Assembly: GCA_013911345.1 (NCBI GenBank)
Contig: JACETJ010000125.1
Location: 1-5,127, forward strand
Direction: 5' to 3'
Origin: Congregibacter sp.
GTDB taxonomy: Bacteria > Pseudomonadota > Gammaproteobacteria > Pseudomonadales > Halieaceae
DNA length: 5,127 bases
Made by a program: the position numbers and the translations under genes
Notes under the pieces: model-generated
The model's database searches: none
Told to the model about the DNA's origin: nothing
Seen by the model: only the letters and a program-made list of their open reading frames with translations
Shown here: in pieces, positions 1 to 5,127 of the stretch
Numbering within the stretch: position 1 is the stretch's first letter
Layout: each line of letters starts with the position of its first letter

Positions 1-178
1 CCGGGGTCACCTGATTCACTCGTTCGTCAGTGCACTGTGCGCTGAGTAATACAGCGATCAGCAGGGTATAGGGGTCCCTATGATCAAGCGGTACGGGTGT
101 TTTTGGATACAGTGACTGCAGTCTCTCGTCGATATAAGCGATGCGCTCGGCTTTACTCAAATTGTTTGGGCTGCTCAT
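1..178 (-). CDS. nth: Endonuclease III (Nth), N-terminal 59 codons, cut by window edge
   Basis: Endonuclease III is a bifunctional DNA glycosylase/AP lyase of base-excision repair that removes oxidised pyrimidines. I translated the minus strand from the ATG at 178-176 and found an open frame to the window edge. The peptide starts MSSPNNLSKAERIAYIDERL and contains DPYTLLIAVLLSAQCTDERV at residues 35-54, which matches the N-terminal helix-hairpin-helix glycosylase core (E. coli: SPFELLIAVLLSAQATD). Gln48 aligns with E. coli Nth Gln41. The catalytic Lys, the catalytic Asp and the 4Fe-4S cysteines lie in the missing C-terminal part and cannot be checked; E. coli Nth is 211 residues. The start lies one base after the dapC stop codon and has an AGGT about 7 nt upstream, so it is probably translated from the map-glnD-dapC transcript. 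The CTDERVN form of the motif differs from E. coli ATDVSVN. Family assignment is firm; orthology to E. coli nth is less so. Confidence 0.88.
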   Translation of the reverse strand, partial: MSSPNNLSKAERIAYIDERLQSLYPKTPVPLDHRDPYTLLIAVLLSAQCTDERVNQVTP

Positions 179-179
179 A

Positions 180-1370
180 TCACCAACCTGATTTCACAGC
201 CTGCGCGATGCGTTCTGCGGCTTCAATGCACTGCGGCAGTTCCGCTACGAGTGCCAGGCGGGCCCGGTGGGCGCCTGGGTTTCCCGCGGTGGTATCCCGG
301 GCCAAGTATCGCCCCGGTAGTACTTTGACGCCTCCATACTGCAGCAAGTGCTGGGCAAAGGATTCGTCGTCGATCGGTGTCTCGGGCCACAGATAAAAGC
401 CGGCTTCGGGAGAGGGGGTCGCGAGAACAGGCGTCAGAATGGGCATTACAGCAGCAAATTTTTCCCTGTAACGAGCCCGATTGTCGACGACATGCTGCTC
501 ATCGCTCCACGCCCACTCACTGGCAATCTGGTGATGCGGGGGCATGGCGCAGCCGTGATAGGTGCGGTAACGCCGGAACTGGTCAATCCAGTGCGGATCT
601 CCGGCAACGAAGCCAGATCGCAGCCCGGGCAAATTGGATCGCTTTGACAGACTGTGAAAACACAGACAGTGCCGGTAGTCGGTATTACCCATGCCGGCGG
701 CGGCTTCGAGCAAGCCGGCGGGCGGACACTGCTCGTCTGGATAGATTTCGCTGTAGCACTCGTCACTGGCGATCACAAAATCATGCTCTTGCGCCAATGC
801 AATGAGTCTCTGTAGCGCCTCTCGGGACATGACTGCGCCGGAGGGGTTGCCCGGCGTGCAAATAAACAACAGTTGGCAGGCTTGCCACTGTTCGGCGGTC
901 ACCGATTCGAAATCTGGGAGAAACTCGTTACCGGCGTCGCAATTCAGTAGGACTGGCTCAGTGCCCGCCAGCAACGCCGCCCCCTCGTAGATCTGATAAA
1001 AGGGGTTAGGGCACAACACTGCTCCGGGTCTACCGTGGGTCACCAGCGTTTGTGCCACTGCAAACAGGCCTTCTCGCGTACCGTTTAAGGGTAAGACGTG
1101 TCGGTCAGCATCCAGTGTTGGAAGATGGAAACGACGCTCCAGCCAAGCTCCGATGGCAGCCCGCAGTTCGGGTCGGCCCGCCGTGGCGGGGTATCGTGCC
1201 ACCAGAGCGGCGTGCTCGCTCAACAGATCTGTCACCTTTTTGGGCGGAGCGTGTTGGGGCTCACCAATGGTGAGCGGAATGACCTCACGATGGGGGTGGG
1301 ATAGACCCTCAAAGAGTTGCCCGAGCTTTTCAAAGGGGTAGGGGTGCAGGGTATTCAAGCCGGTATTCAA
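180..1370 (-). CDS. dapC: Succinyldiaminopimelate aminotransferase DapC (PLP fold type I)
   Basis: This cytosolic PLP enzyme interconverts N-succinyl-2-amino-6-oxopimelate plus glutamate and N-succinyl-L,L-diaminopimelate plus 2-oxoglutarate, in the succinylase branch of DAP/lysine synthesis. The 396-residue protein has the class I/II aminotransferase landmarks: NGTRE at 96-100, TPGNPSG at 172-178 with the PLP-contacting Asn175, Asp203 in SDECY, the Schiff-base Lys243 in SLSKRSN, Arg251 in GLRSGF, and Arg371 in RLALV, the usual carboxylate-binding arginine. The start MNTGLNTLHPYPFEKL resembles Pseudomonas DapC, which also begins MN and has QPYPFEKL, so the TTG at 1370 is preferred. GGAG lies 8 nt upstream of it, inside glnD. 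The TTG overlaps the glnD stop (TTGA). A second TTG at 1358 lacks a good ribosome binding site. No damage is visible. An N-acetylornithine aminotransferase role is less likely given the close match to the gammaproteobacterial DapC type and its place beside glnD. Confidence 0.93.
   Translation of the reverse strand: MNTGLNTLHPYPFEKLGQLFEGLSHPHREVIPLTIGEPQHAPPKKVTDLLSEHAALVARYPATAGRPELRAAIGAWLERRFHLPTLDADRHVLPLNGTREGLFAVAQTLVTHGRPGAVLCPNPFYQIYEGAALLAGTEPVLLNCDAGNEFLPDFESVTAEQWQACQLLFICTPGNPSGAVMSREALQRLIALAQEHDFVIASDECYSEIYPDEQCPPAGLLEAAAGMGNTDYRHCLCFHSLSKRSNLPGLRSGFVAGDPHWIDQFRRYRTYHGCAMPPHHQIASEWAWSDEQHVVDNRARYREKFAAVMPILTPVLATPSPEAGFYLWPETPIDDESFAQHLLQYGGVKVLPGRYLARDTTAGNPGAHRARLALVAELPQCIEAAERIAQAVKSGW
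186..189 (-). promoter_or_regulatory. Ribosome binding site of nth
   Basis: The minus strand reads AGGT here, 7 nt before the ATG at 178. It lies inside the last codons of dapC, which supports the ATG at 178 as the start and points to coupled translation with dapC. Confidence 0.5.
1350..1370 (-). repeat. 9-bp direct repeat TTGAATACC at the dapC start
   Basis: On the minus strand TTGAATACC occurs at 1370-1362 and again at 1358-1350, with GGC between. The 12-nt period keeps frame, so the protein begins with NTGLNT. Each copy opens with a TTG codon, so there are two in-frame candidate starts four codons apart. Only the first has a good Shine-Dalgarno sequence. Confidence 0.75.
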
Positions 1371-4060
1371 ATACTCAGCTCCGATATCGCGCTGTCTTTC
1401 TGTTGATCAGTACCCAACGCCTCGATGAGCTCGCTTTCAAGCTTGGTAAGTAAGGTCTCCTCTCGGAGCTGTCCGCCATCTGCATTGGCGAGGAAAAAAA
1501 TATCCTCGACCCGCTCGCCCAAGGTTTGGATTTTCGCGCCTTGGACAGAGACGTCGTGGCGAGACAGCACCGACCCTACCCGTGCCAAGAGTCCAGGTCG
1601 ATCAGCGGTGGTGATCTGGAGAGTGGTCAGATGGCTGGTTGCATCCTGTGAAAACTCGACAGAGGTCGGAATGGTAAAGGCTTTAACGGTTCTCGGCGTA
1701 TGTCGGGAAACCGCTTTCAGCTCGGGTTCGCTGAGATGCAGGCGAATTCTGTCTTCGATCTCCTGAAATGTATCTGGGTGACTGTCCAGAGAGGATCCGT
1801 CACTCTTTAAGACAAAAAACGTATCGAGGGTGCTGCCGTCAGCGTCACTGTAGATACGTGCGTCGTGGATAGTGAGATCCAGCGTTTCCAGTGCCGCGCA
1901 GATCCGGGCGAAGGTACTGGGCTCGTCGAGCGTGTGCACAAATATCTGGGTCGCGTTACCAATAGGCGATTCGCTGGCCTGCCTCACCAGCACCAGTGCG
2001 CCTCGCTCGTGATGGTGGTCGGCAATAGCCTCAGTGTGCCAGGCAATATCCTCGGCGCGTTCCCGGAGAAAATAGTCCTCGCCTCGTGTGGCCCACAGTC
2101 CTTCAAGTTCATCCTCTAGGAAGCCGCGATATTCCAGCGCATCGGCGGCACTGCGTTTTGTCTCCCGGATGACCTCCTCCCGGTCAAGTGGATTCTCTAG
2201 GCCGCGGCTCAGGGCTCGACGGGTTTCGGTATATAGCTGGCGCATCAGCGACGAGCGCCATGCGTTCCAGAGCTCTGGGTTCGTGCCGGCGATATCGGCT
2301 ACTGTCAGCGTGAAGAGGTAGTCAAGCCGCTCCTCGGTCACCACAATCTCGGCAAAGTGCTGGATTTCCTCAGGGTCGGATATATCCCGACGTTGGGCGA
2401 AGTGGCTCATCAAGAGATGATTCTTCACGAGCCAGACAATCAATTCGCTGTCGGATTGTGACAAACCGTGATCAACACAAAACGTCTGGGCGTCTACCGC
2501 GCCCAGTTCCGAGTGATCGCCGCCCCGACCTTTGCCGATGTCGTGGAATAGTGCGGCGATGTAGAGCAGCGTGGGGTCCCTCAAGCGGCGAGCAATCCGG
2601 GTTGATACCGGAAAACGGTCGGTGTAATCGGCGCGCATAAAGCGGCGGGTGTTGGCGATGACCTCTGTCGTATGCGCATCCACCGTATACGCATGGAAAA
2701 GATCAAATTGCATTTGTCCGATGATCTTGCCAAAAGCCGGCAGGTAGCGCCCCAGAACACCGTGGCGTGACATACGCCTGAGCTGTTTGGTCATGTTGTG
2801 GGGGACACCCAGCACGGCCATAAATAAGTCACGGTTCGCCTGTGAGGCGCGGAAATCGTCATCGATCAGGGGCGAATCCCGGCGCAGCAGACGCTGGGTG
2901 TTAGGTTCAATACGATCCACCAACGGATCATTGCCAATCAGCACAAATAGCCGAAGAAGATTGCTGGGGTTCTCCTGAAATACGGTGTCGTGTCTGGCTC
3001 TGATTCGACTGTCGCTGACCTCGAAATCATCATCGATGACACGCACATCGGAGTCGGGAGCATCGGCCAGGCGATGCTCAAACACCTCTATTAGTAACTC
3101 ATTGAGTTGGCCAAGCGTCTTCATCCAGCGGTAGTAAACCTGCATGAACTGCTCAACCGCCAGTGTGTCACCGTCGACCATGCCCCATAGTGCCGCGAGT
3201 TTTTTTTGATGGTCAAAAAGGAGCCTGTCGTCGGCGCGCCCCGTCATACTGTGTAGCGCAAAGCGCACCTGACTGAGAAACTCCTGGCCATTTTTCAACT
3301 GGTCGCGTTCAGTCTCGCTCAGGAAATCAGGTTCGTTGACCTCGCAAAGACCCACGCCGAAGCATCGCAGCGTGATCCATTCGATGACCTGCAGGTCACG
3401 CAGTCCACCCGGGGAGCTCTTAATATTAGGCTCCAAGGCATACTCGGTGTTGCTGTAGCGATCATGGCGATTTTGTTGTTCGCCCAACTTGCCGCGGATA
3501 AAGTCGTTGGGTGACCACATAGCGGAGGGGTTGATGATGTCTGCCAGCTCGATTATCAGAGAGGTGTCGCCCTCCAGATGCCGAGATTCCATCATGGTGG
3601 TCACTACGGTCAGATCTTCTCTCGCCAGCGCTTCGCACTCGGACAATGTCCTGACGCTATGCCCGATTTGAAGCCCCGTATCCCAGAGGCTCGTTACAAA
3701 CTGTTCCAGTTGGCGAGCTGTGTCGGCGTCTGGGGTCTCTCGGGTCAGGATTAACACGTCGATATCAGACTGCGGGAACAACTCGCCTCTGCCGTAACCA
3801 CCGACGGCAATCAATGCCGCTGCCGGTTGTTCACCCACGTATTCCAACCACAGTCGCGTGAGCACCGCGTCGACCACGTCGCTGGTTTGTTGGAGGAACG
3901 GCGCGATCGCCTTGCCGGGCGCAAAGCTGTCAGCTAGCGCCTCTCTTGCTGCCTGAAGGAACCCCCGGGCTGCCAAAGCAGGGTTGGTGTCCTGCGATAG
4001 GAAAGAGTCGAACGGGGGGATGGACGCGACCGGCAGTGCCTCAGAAGGGAAAGGTTTCAT
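1367..4060 (-). CDS. glnD: Bifunctional PII uridylyltransferase / uridylyl-removing enzyme GlnD
   Basis: GlnD is the cytosolic glutamine sensor. It uridylylates PII proteins (GlnB/GlnK) when glutamine is low and removes UMP when glutamine is high, setting glutamine synthetase activity and NtrBC signalling. The 897-residue length is normal for the family. Domain order is intact. The nucleotidyltransferase motif GGYGRGEL...SDID lies at 87-101, with Gly87, Gly88, Asp99 and Asp101 matching the E. coli residues around G93, G94 and D107. A central GlnD/UTase helical region includes EPNIKSSPGGLRDLQ at 210-224. The HD hydrolase domain has His463, His506-Asp507 (FHDIGKGRGGDHSE) and Asp589 as likely metal ligands. 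Two ACT glutamine-sensing domains lie at about 703-780 and 812-890 (TADRPGLLARVG at 818-829). Both activities should be functional. The ATG at 4060 has GGAGG 4 nt upstream, and the gene overlaps map by 20 bp and dapC by 4 bp, indicating translational coupling. Confidence 0.97.
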   Translation of the reverse strand: MKPFPSEALPVASIPPFDSFLSQDTNPALAARGFLQAAREALADSFAPGKAIAPFLQQTSDVVDAVLTRLWLEYVGEQPAAALIAVGGYGRGELFPQSDIDVLILTRETPDADTARQLEQFVTSLWDTGLQIGHSVRTLSECEALAREDLTVVTTMMESRHLEGDTSLIIELADIINPSAMWSPNDFIRGKLGEQQNRHDRYSNTEYALEPNIKSSPGGLRDLQVIEWITLRCFGVGLCEVNEPDFLSETERDQLKNGQEFLSQVRFALHSMTGRADDRLLFDHQKKLAALWGMVDGDTLAVEQFMQVYYRWMKTLGQLNELLIEVFEHRLADAPDSDVRVIDDDFEVSDSRIRARHDTVFQENPSNLLRLFVLIGNDPLVDRIEPNTQRLLRRDSPLIDDDFRASQANRDLFMAVLGVPHNMTKQLRRMSRHGVLGRYLPAFGKIIGQMQFDLFHAYTVDAHTTEVIANTRRFMRADYTDRFPVSTRIARRLRDPTLLYIAALFHDIGKGRGGDHSELGAVDAQTFCVDHGLSQSDSELIVWLVKNHLLMSHFAQRRDISDPEEIQHFAEIVVTEERLDYLFTLTVADIAGTNPELWNAWRSSLMRQLYTETRRALSRGLENPLDREEVIRETKRSAADALEYRGFLEDELEGLWATRGEDYFLRERAEDIAWHTEAIADHHHERGALVLVRQASESPIGNATQIFVHTLDEPSTFARICAALETLDLTIHDARIYSDADGSTLDTFFVLKSDGSSLDSHPDTFQEIEDRIRLHLSEPELKAVSRHTPRTVKAFTIPTSVEFSQDATSHLTTLQITTADRPGLLARVGSVLSRHDVSVQGAKIQTLGERVEDIFFLANADGGQLREETLLTKLESELIEALGTDQQKDSAISELSI
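1379..1382 (-). promoter_or_regulatory. Ribosome binding site of dapC (decides the TTG start)
   Basis: The minus strand reads GGAG here, 8 nt before the TTG at 1370. It lies inside the last codons of glnD. Its good spacing is the main sequence reason for choosing the TTG at 1370 over the TTG at 1358. Confidence 0.7.
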
Positions 4061-4823
4061 CCTGCCTCCGGGTGAGCACCTCGCAACCCGATTCGGTCAC
4101 AACGATGGTGTGCTCCCACTGTGCGGAGAGTCGGCCATCCCGCGTGGTCACGGTCCAGCCGTCCCTCGCATTCAGCTTAGTGTAGCGCTTGCCCGCATTG
4201 ATCATGGGTTCCACCGTAAAGGTCATGCCCTGCTCTAATTTCAGACCGGTGCCAGGTTTGCCGTAATGGAGCACCTGCGGTTCTTCATGGAAAACCTGGC
4301 CGATGCCGTGGCCGCAATATTCCCTGACGACAGAGTAGTAGTTGGACTCAGCATGCTGCTGAATCACATGGCCCAGATCGCCCAGCGCGGCGCCGGGTTT
4401 AACCAGCGCCAATGCCTGATACAGGCATTCTTGGGTGGTCCGCATCAGACGCTCAGCATGGGGGGCAACGTCACCCACGCCGACCATAATACTGGTGTCG
4501 CCATGCCAGCCGTCTTTGATCACCGTGACGTCGATGTTAATGATGTCGCCATTTCGCAATTTCTTGCTGTCAGAGGGAATGCCATGGCAAATCACCTCGT
4601 TCACCGAGGTGCAGATCGATTTGGGGAAGCCTTTATAATTGAGCGGGGCAGGGATCGCTTTTTGCACGTTCACGATGTGATCGTGACAAATTCGGTCAAT
4701 TTCACCGGTCGTCATACCCACTTCGACCTGAGGTCCAATCATTTCTAGCACCTCGGCAGCCAGCCGACCTGCTTCGCGCATGGCGTCGATCTCAGTGTTG
4801 GTTTTGGGTATGACGGTGCTCAT
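4041..4823 (-). CDS. map: Methionine aminopeptidase, type I
   Basis: This cytosolic dinuclear-metal enzyme removes the initiator methionine from nascent proteins when the second residue is small, after deformylation. The 260-residue protein is close to E. coli Map (264 residues) and lacks the N-terminal zinc-finger extension of some type I enzymes. The five metal ligands are present: Asp98 (NIDVT), Asp109 (HGDTS), His172 (GHGIG), Glu205 (TVEPM) and Glu237 (QWEHT). The active-site histidines His80 (EVICHG) and His179 (FHEEPQ) are also there. The ATG at 4823 gives MSTVIPKTNTEIDAMREAGR, which aligns with the E. coli start, but no clear Shine-Dalgarno sequence precedes it. The gene is divergent from rpsB and first in the minus-strand operon. 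Its 3' end overlaps the start of glnD by 20 bp in a different frame. Confidence 0.97.
   Translation of the reverse strand: MSTVIPKTNTEIDAMREAGRLAAEVLEMIGPQVEVGMTTGEIDRICHDHIVNVQKAIPAPLNYKGFPKSICTSVNEVICHGIPSDSKKLRNGDIINIDVTVIKDGWHGDTSIMVGVGDVAPHAERLMRTTQECLYQALALVKPGAALGDLGHVIQQHAESNYYSVVREYCGHGIGQVFHEEPQVLHYGKPGTGLKLEQGMTFTVEPMINAGKRYTKLNARDGWTVTTRDGRLSAQWEHTIVVTESGCEVLTRRQDETFPF
4065..4069 (-). promoter_or_regulatory. Ribosome binding site of glnD, inside map
   Basis: The minus strand reads GGAGG here, 4 nt before the ATG at 4060, with AGG following closely. Spacing is short but usable. The site lies within the last codons of map, so ribosomes finishing map pass over the glnD initiation site. 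Confidence 0.6.
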
Positions 4824-4861
4824 CAGCGGCTGCCGGTGGTATTGGATCCAGAGGGAGCGAG

Positions 4862-4867
4862 AGTGTA
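4862..4867 (-). promoter_or_regulatory. Candidate -10 element for the map-glnD-dapC-nth operon
   Basis: The minus strand reads TACACT (4 of 6 to TATAAT), which would give a 5' untranslated region of about 30 nt before the map ATG. I found no convincing -35 hexamer at 16-18 bp spacing (the sequence there is CCCAAA-like). The call is weak; the true promoter may lie elsewhere in the 236-bp divergent region. Confidence 0.25.
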
Positions 4868-4889
4868 ACCGACTCTGAGGTCCTTTTGG

Positions 4890-4932
4890 GGCGCGCTTTT
4901 ACTGTCTGGGCGCCTGTGGTATAAAGCGCGCC
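4890..4932. repeat. 10-bp inverted repeat bracketing the rpsB promoter
   Basis: GGCGCGCTTT at 4890-4899 is the exact reverse complement of AAAGCGCGCC at 4923-4932, with a 23-bp spacer. The left arm runs into the -35 region; the right arm covers the end of the -10 hexamer and the GC-rich discriminator. It could be an operator, or coincidence between promoter parts. The sequence alone does not decide. Confidence 0.6.
4898..4925 (+). promoter_or_regulatory. rpsB promoter with extended -10 TGTGGTATAAA
   Basis: A -10 hexamer TATAAA lies at 4920-4925 and is preceded by TGTGG, giving the extended -10 TGnTATAAA. A -35-like TTTACT (4 of 6 to TTGACA) lies at 4898-4903 with a 16-bp spacer. The segment just downstream, GCGCGCC, is a GC-rich discriminator as seen at promoters under stringent (ppGpp/DksA) control. 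Transcription should start near 4932, giving an rpsB leader of about 128 nt. From memory, gammaproteobacterial rpsB promoters share almost this same extended -10 element. Confidence 0.8.
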
Positions 4933-4948
4933 GCTGGAGCGATCCGGC
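4933..4948 (+). other. Leader hairpin with GNRA tetraloop at the rpsB transcript 5' end
   Basis: GCTGGA at 4933-4938 pairs with TCCGGC at 4943-4948 (six pairs including one U-G) around the loop GCGA, a GNRA tetraloop. It starts at about the predicted transcription start, so it would cap the mRNA 5' end. It could protect the transcript or form part of an S2 recognition element. There is no T tract, so it is not a terminator. Confidence 0.5.
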
Positions 4949-4991
4949 AGGCCAATAATGGCAAATAGCACGCCCCCTCGCAGTTGCGGAC

Positions 4992-5009
4992 CCGGGTGCC
5001 GGTTTCCGG
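4992..5009 (+). repeat. Three CCGG boxes at 7-nt intervals in the rpsB leader
   Basis: CCGG occurs at 4992-4995, 4999-5002 and 5006-5009. Each box is self-complementary, so boxes 1-2, 2-3 or 1-3 can pair with one another, giving mutually exclusive small hairpins with 3-nt or longer loops. Confidence 0.6.
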
Positions 5010-5047
5010 TTGGAGTCGCACGAAGGGGCGGAAGAGTAACCCAAACA

Positions 5048-5052
5048 GAGAG
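5048..5052 (+). promoter_or_regulatory. Weak ribosome binding site of rpsB
   Basis: GAGAG lies 7 nt before the ATG at 5060. It is a poor Shine-Dalgarno for such a highly expressed gene. It lies just outside the long leader stem, so initiation may depend on leader structure or on S1. Confidence 0.45.
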
Positions 5053-5059
5053 TTTGACT

Positions 5060-5127
5060 ATGACGCAGGTAAGCATGCGTGACTTGCTGCAGGCAGGTGC
5101 GCACTTCGGACACCAGACCCGTTTCTG
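5060..5127 (+). CDS. rpsB: 30S ribosomal protein S2, N-terminal fragment
   Basis: Only 22 full codons lie before the window ends, reading MTQVSMRDLLQAGAHFGHQT followed by RF. This matches the E. coli S2 start ([20 protein letters not shown]) almost residue for residue, so the identity is firm despite the short length. S2 is an essential 30S subunit protein that assembles late and is needed for S1 binding. The ATG at 5060 is the start by homology. An in-frame ATG at 4958 would add 34 residues with no counterpart in the family and is rejected. In related bacteria tsf follows rpsB, but that lies outside the window. The gene is divergent from map and has its own extended -10 promoter. Confidence 0.95.
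   Translation, partial: MTQVSMRDLLQAGAHFGHQTRF

Larger units (their letters stand above)
4932..5059 (+). promoter_or_regulatory. rpsB 5' leader, candidate S2 autoregulatory region
   Basis: This is the predicted untranslated leader of rpsB. It can fold into a 5' hairpin (4933-4948), a long stem pairing 4971-4980 with 5021-5030 (CGCCCC with GGGGCG, one C/A mismatch, then three more pairs), and inner pairings TGCG 4985-4988 with CGCA 5017-5020. Within the closed region are three CCGG boxes at 4992, 4999 and 5006. In E. coli, S2 represses rpsB-tsf through the rpsB leader and that control is reported to be conserved in gammaproteobacteria. Assigning this leader to the same mechanism is inference. 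Folding was done by eye. Confidence 0.5.

Noticed and set aside
377..805. Plus-strand ORF of 142 codons antisense to dapC, and shorter ones nearby
   Set aside because: These are shadows of the intact dapC gene, with low-complexity Arg/Ser/Ala-rich translations typical of antisense frames.
1356..1358. Second TTG as the dapC start
   Set aside because: No Shine-Dalgarno sequence at proper spacing, and homologues begin with MN at the position of the first TTG, which has GGAG 8 nt upstream.
4266..4748. Plus-strand ORF of 160 codons antisense to map
   Set aside because: It lies fully inside map, whose catalytic residues are all present. The translation resembles no family I know, and no ribosome binding site or promoter supports it.
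4971..5030. Long GC-rich stem as a transcription terminator
   Set aside because: It has a large interrupted loop and no following T tract on either strand, and it lies between the rpsB promoter and its gene, so a leader structure fits better.
4823..5113. Minus-strand ORF of 96 codons over the rpsB-map intergenic region, with an overlapping second one at 4792-5076
   Set aside because: Both run antisense through the rpsB start, its leader and promoter. The peptides show no recognisable domain, and their openness is explained by GC-rich sequence.
1..5127. Mobile element, CRISPR array, defence or toxin-antitoxin system
   Set aside because: All space is filled by conserved housekeeping genes with intact motifs. 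I saw no long or spaced repeats, transposase, integrase, or small unknown gene pair.

Overview
The window looks like a chromosomal housekeeping locus of a gammaproteobacterium. The order map-glnD-dapC on the minus strand, divergent from rpsB on the plus strand, is typical of Pseudomonas-like and related marine gammaproteobacteria. The protein sequences fit that group, and a marine oligotrophic lineage such as the Halieaceae/Cellvibrionales is a guess only. Base composition is moderately GC-rich and looks even throughout. I see no transposase, integrase, attachment site, CRISPR array, tRNA or rRNA.

Layout from left to right. Positions 1-178 (minus) hold the first 59 codons of an endonuclease III (nth), cut by the window edge. 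Positions 180-1370 (minus) encode DapC, the succinyldiaminopimelate aminotransferase. Positions 1367-4060 (minus) encode GlnD, the bifunctional PII uridylyltransferase/uridylyl-removing enzyme. Positions 4041-4823 (minus) encode a type I methionine aminopeptidase. Positions 4824-5059 are a 236-bp divergent intergenic region with a strong-looking rpsB promoter, a structured rpsB leader and a less certain map promoter. Positions 5060-5127 (plus) are the first codons of rpsB (ribosomal protein S2).

The four minus-strand genes are tightly packed: map and glnD overlap by 20 bp, glnD and dapC by 4 bp (TTGA), and one base separates dapC from nth. They are therefore very probably one transcript starting upstream of map. 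Their jobs are linked loosely: N-terminal methionine removal, nitrogen-status signalling, lysine/peptidoglycan precursor synthesis and base-excision repair.

I do not see a new biological system here. The points that deserve a second look are small. They are the 10-bp inverted repeat that brackets the rpsB promoter, the structured rpsB leader with three evenly spaced CCGG boxes, the stop-free leader frame that could mislead start calling, the TTG start of dapC inside a short direct repeat, and the Nth-family gene at the end of this operon.
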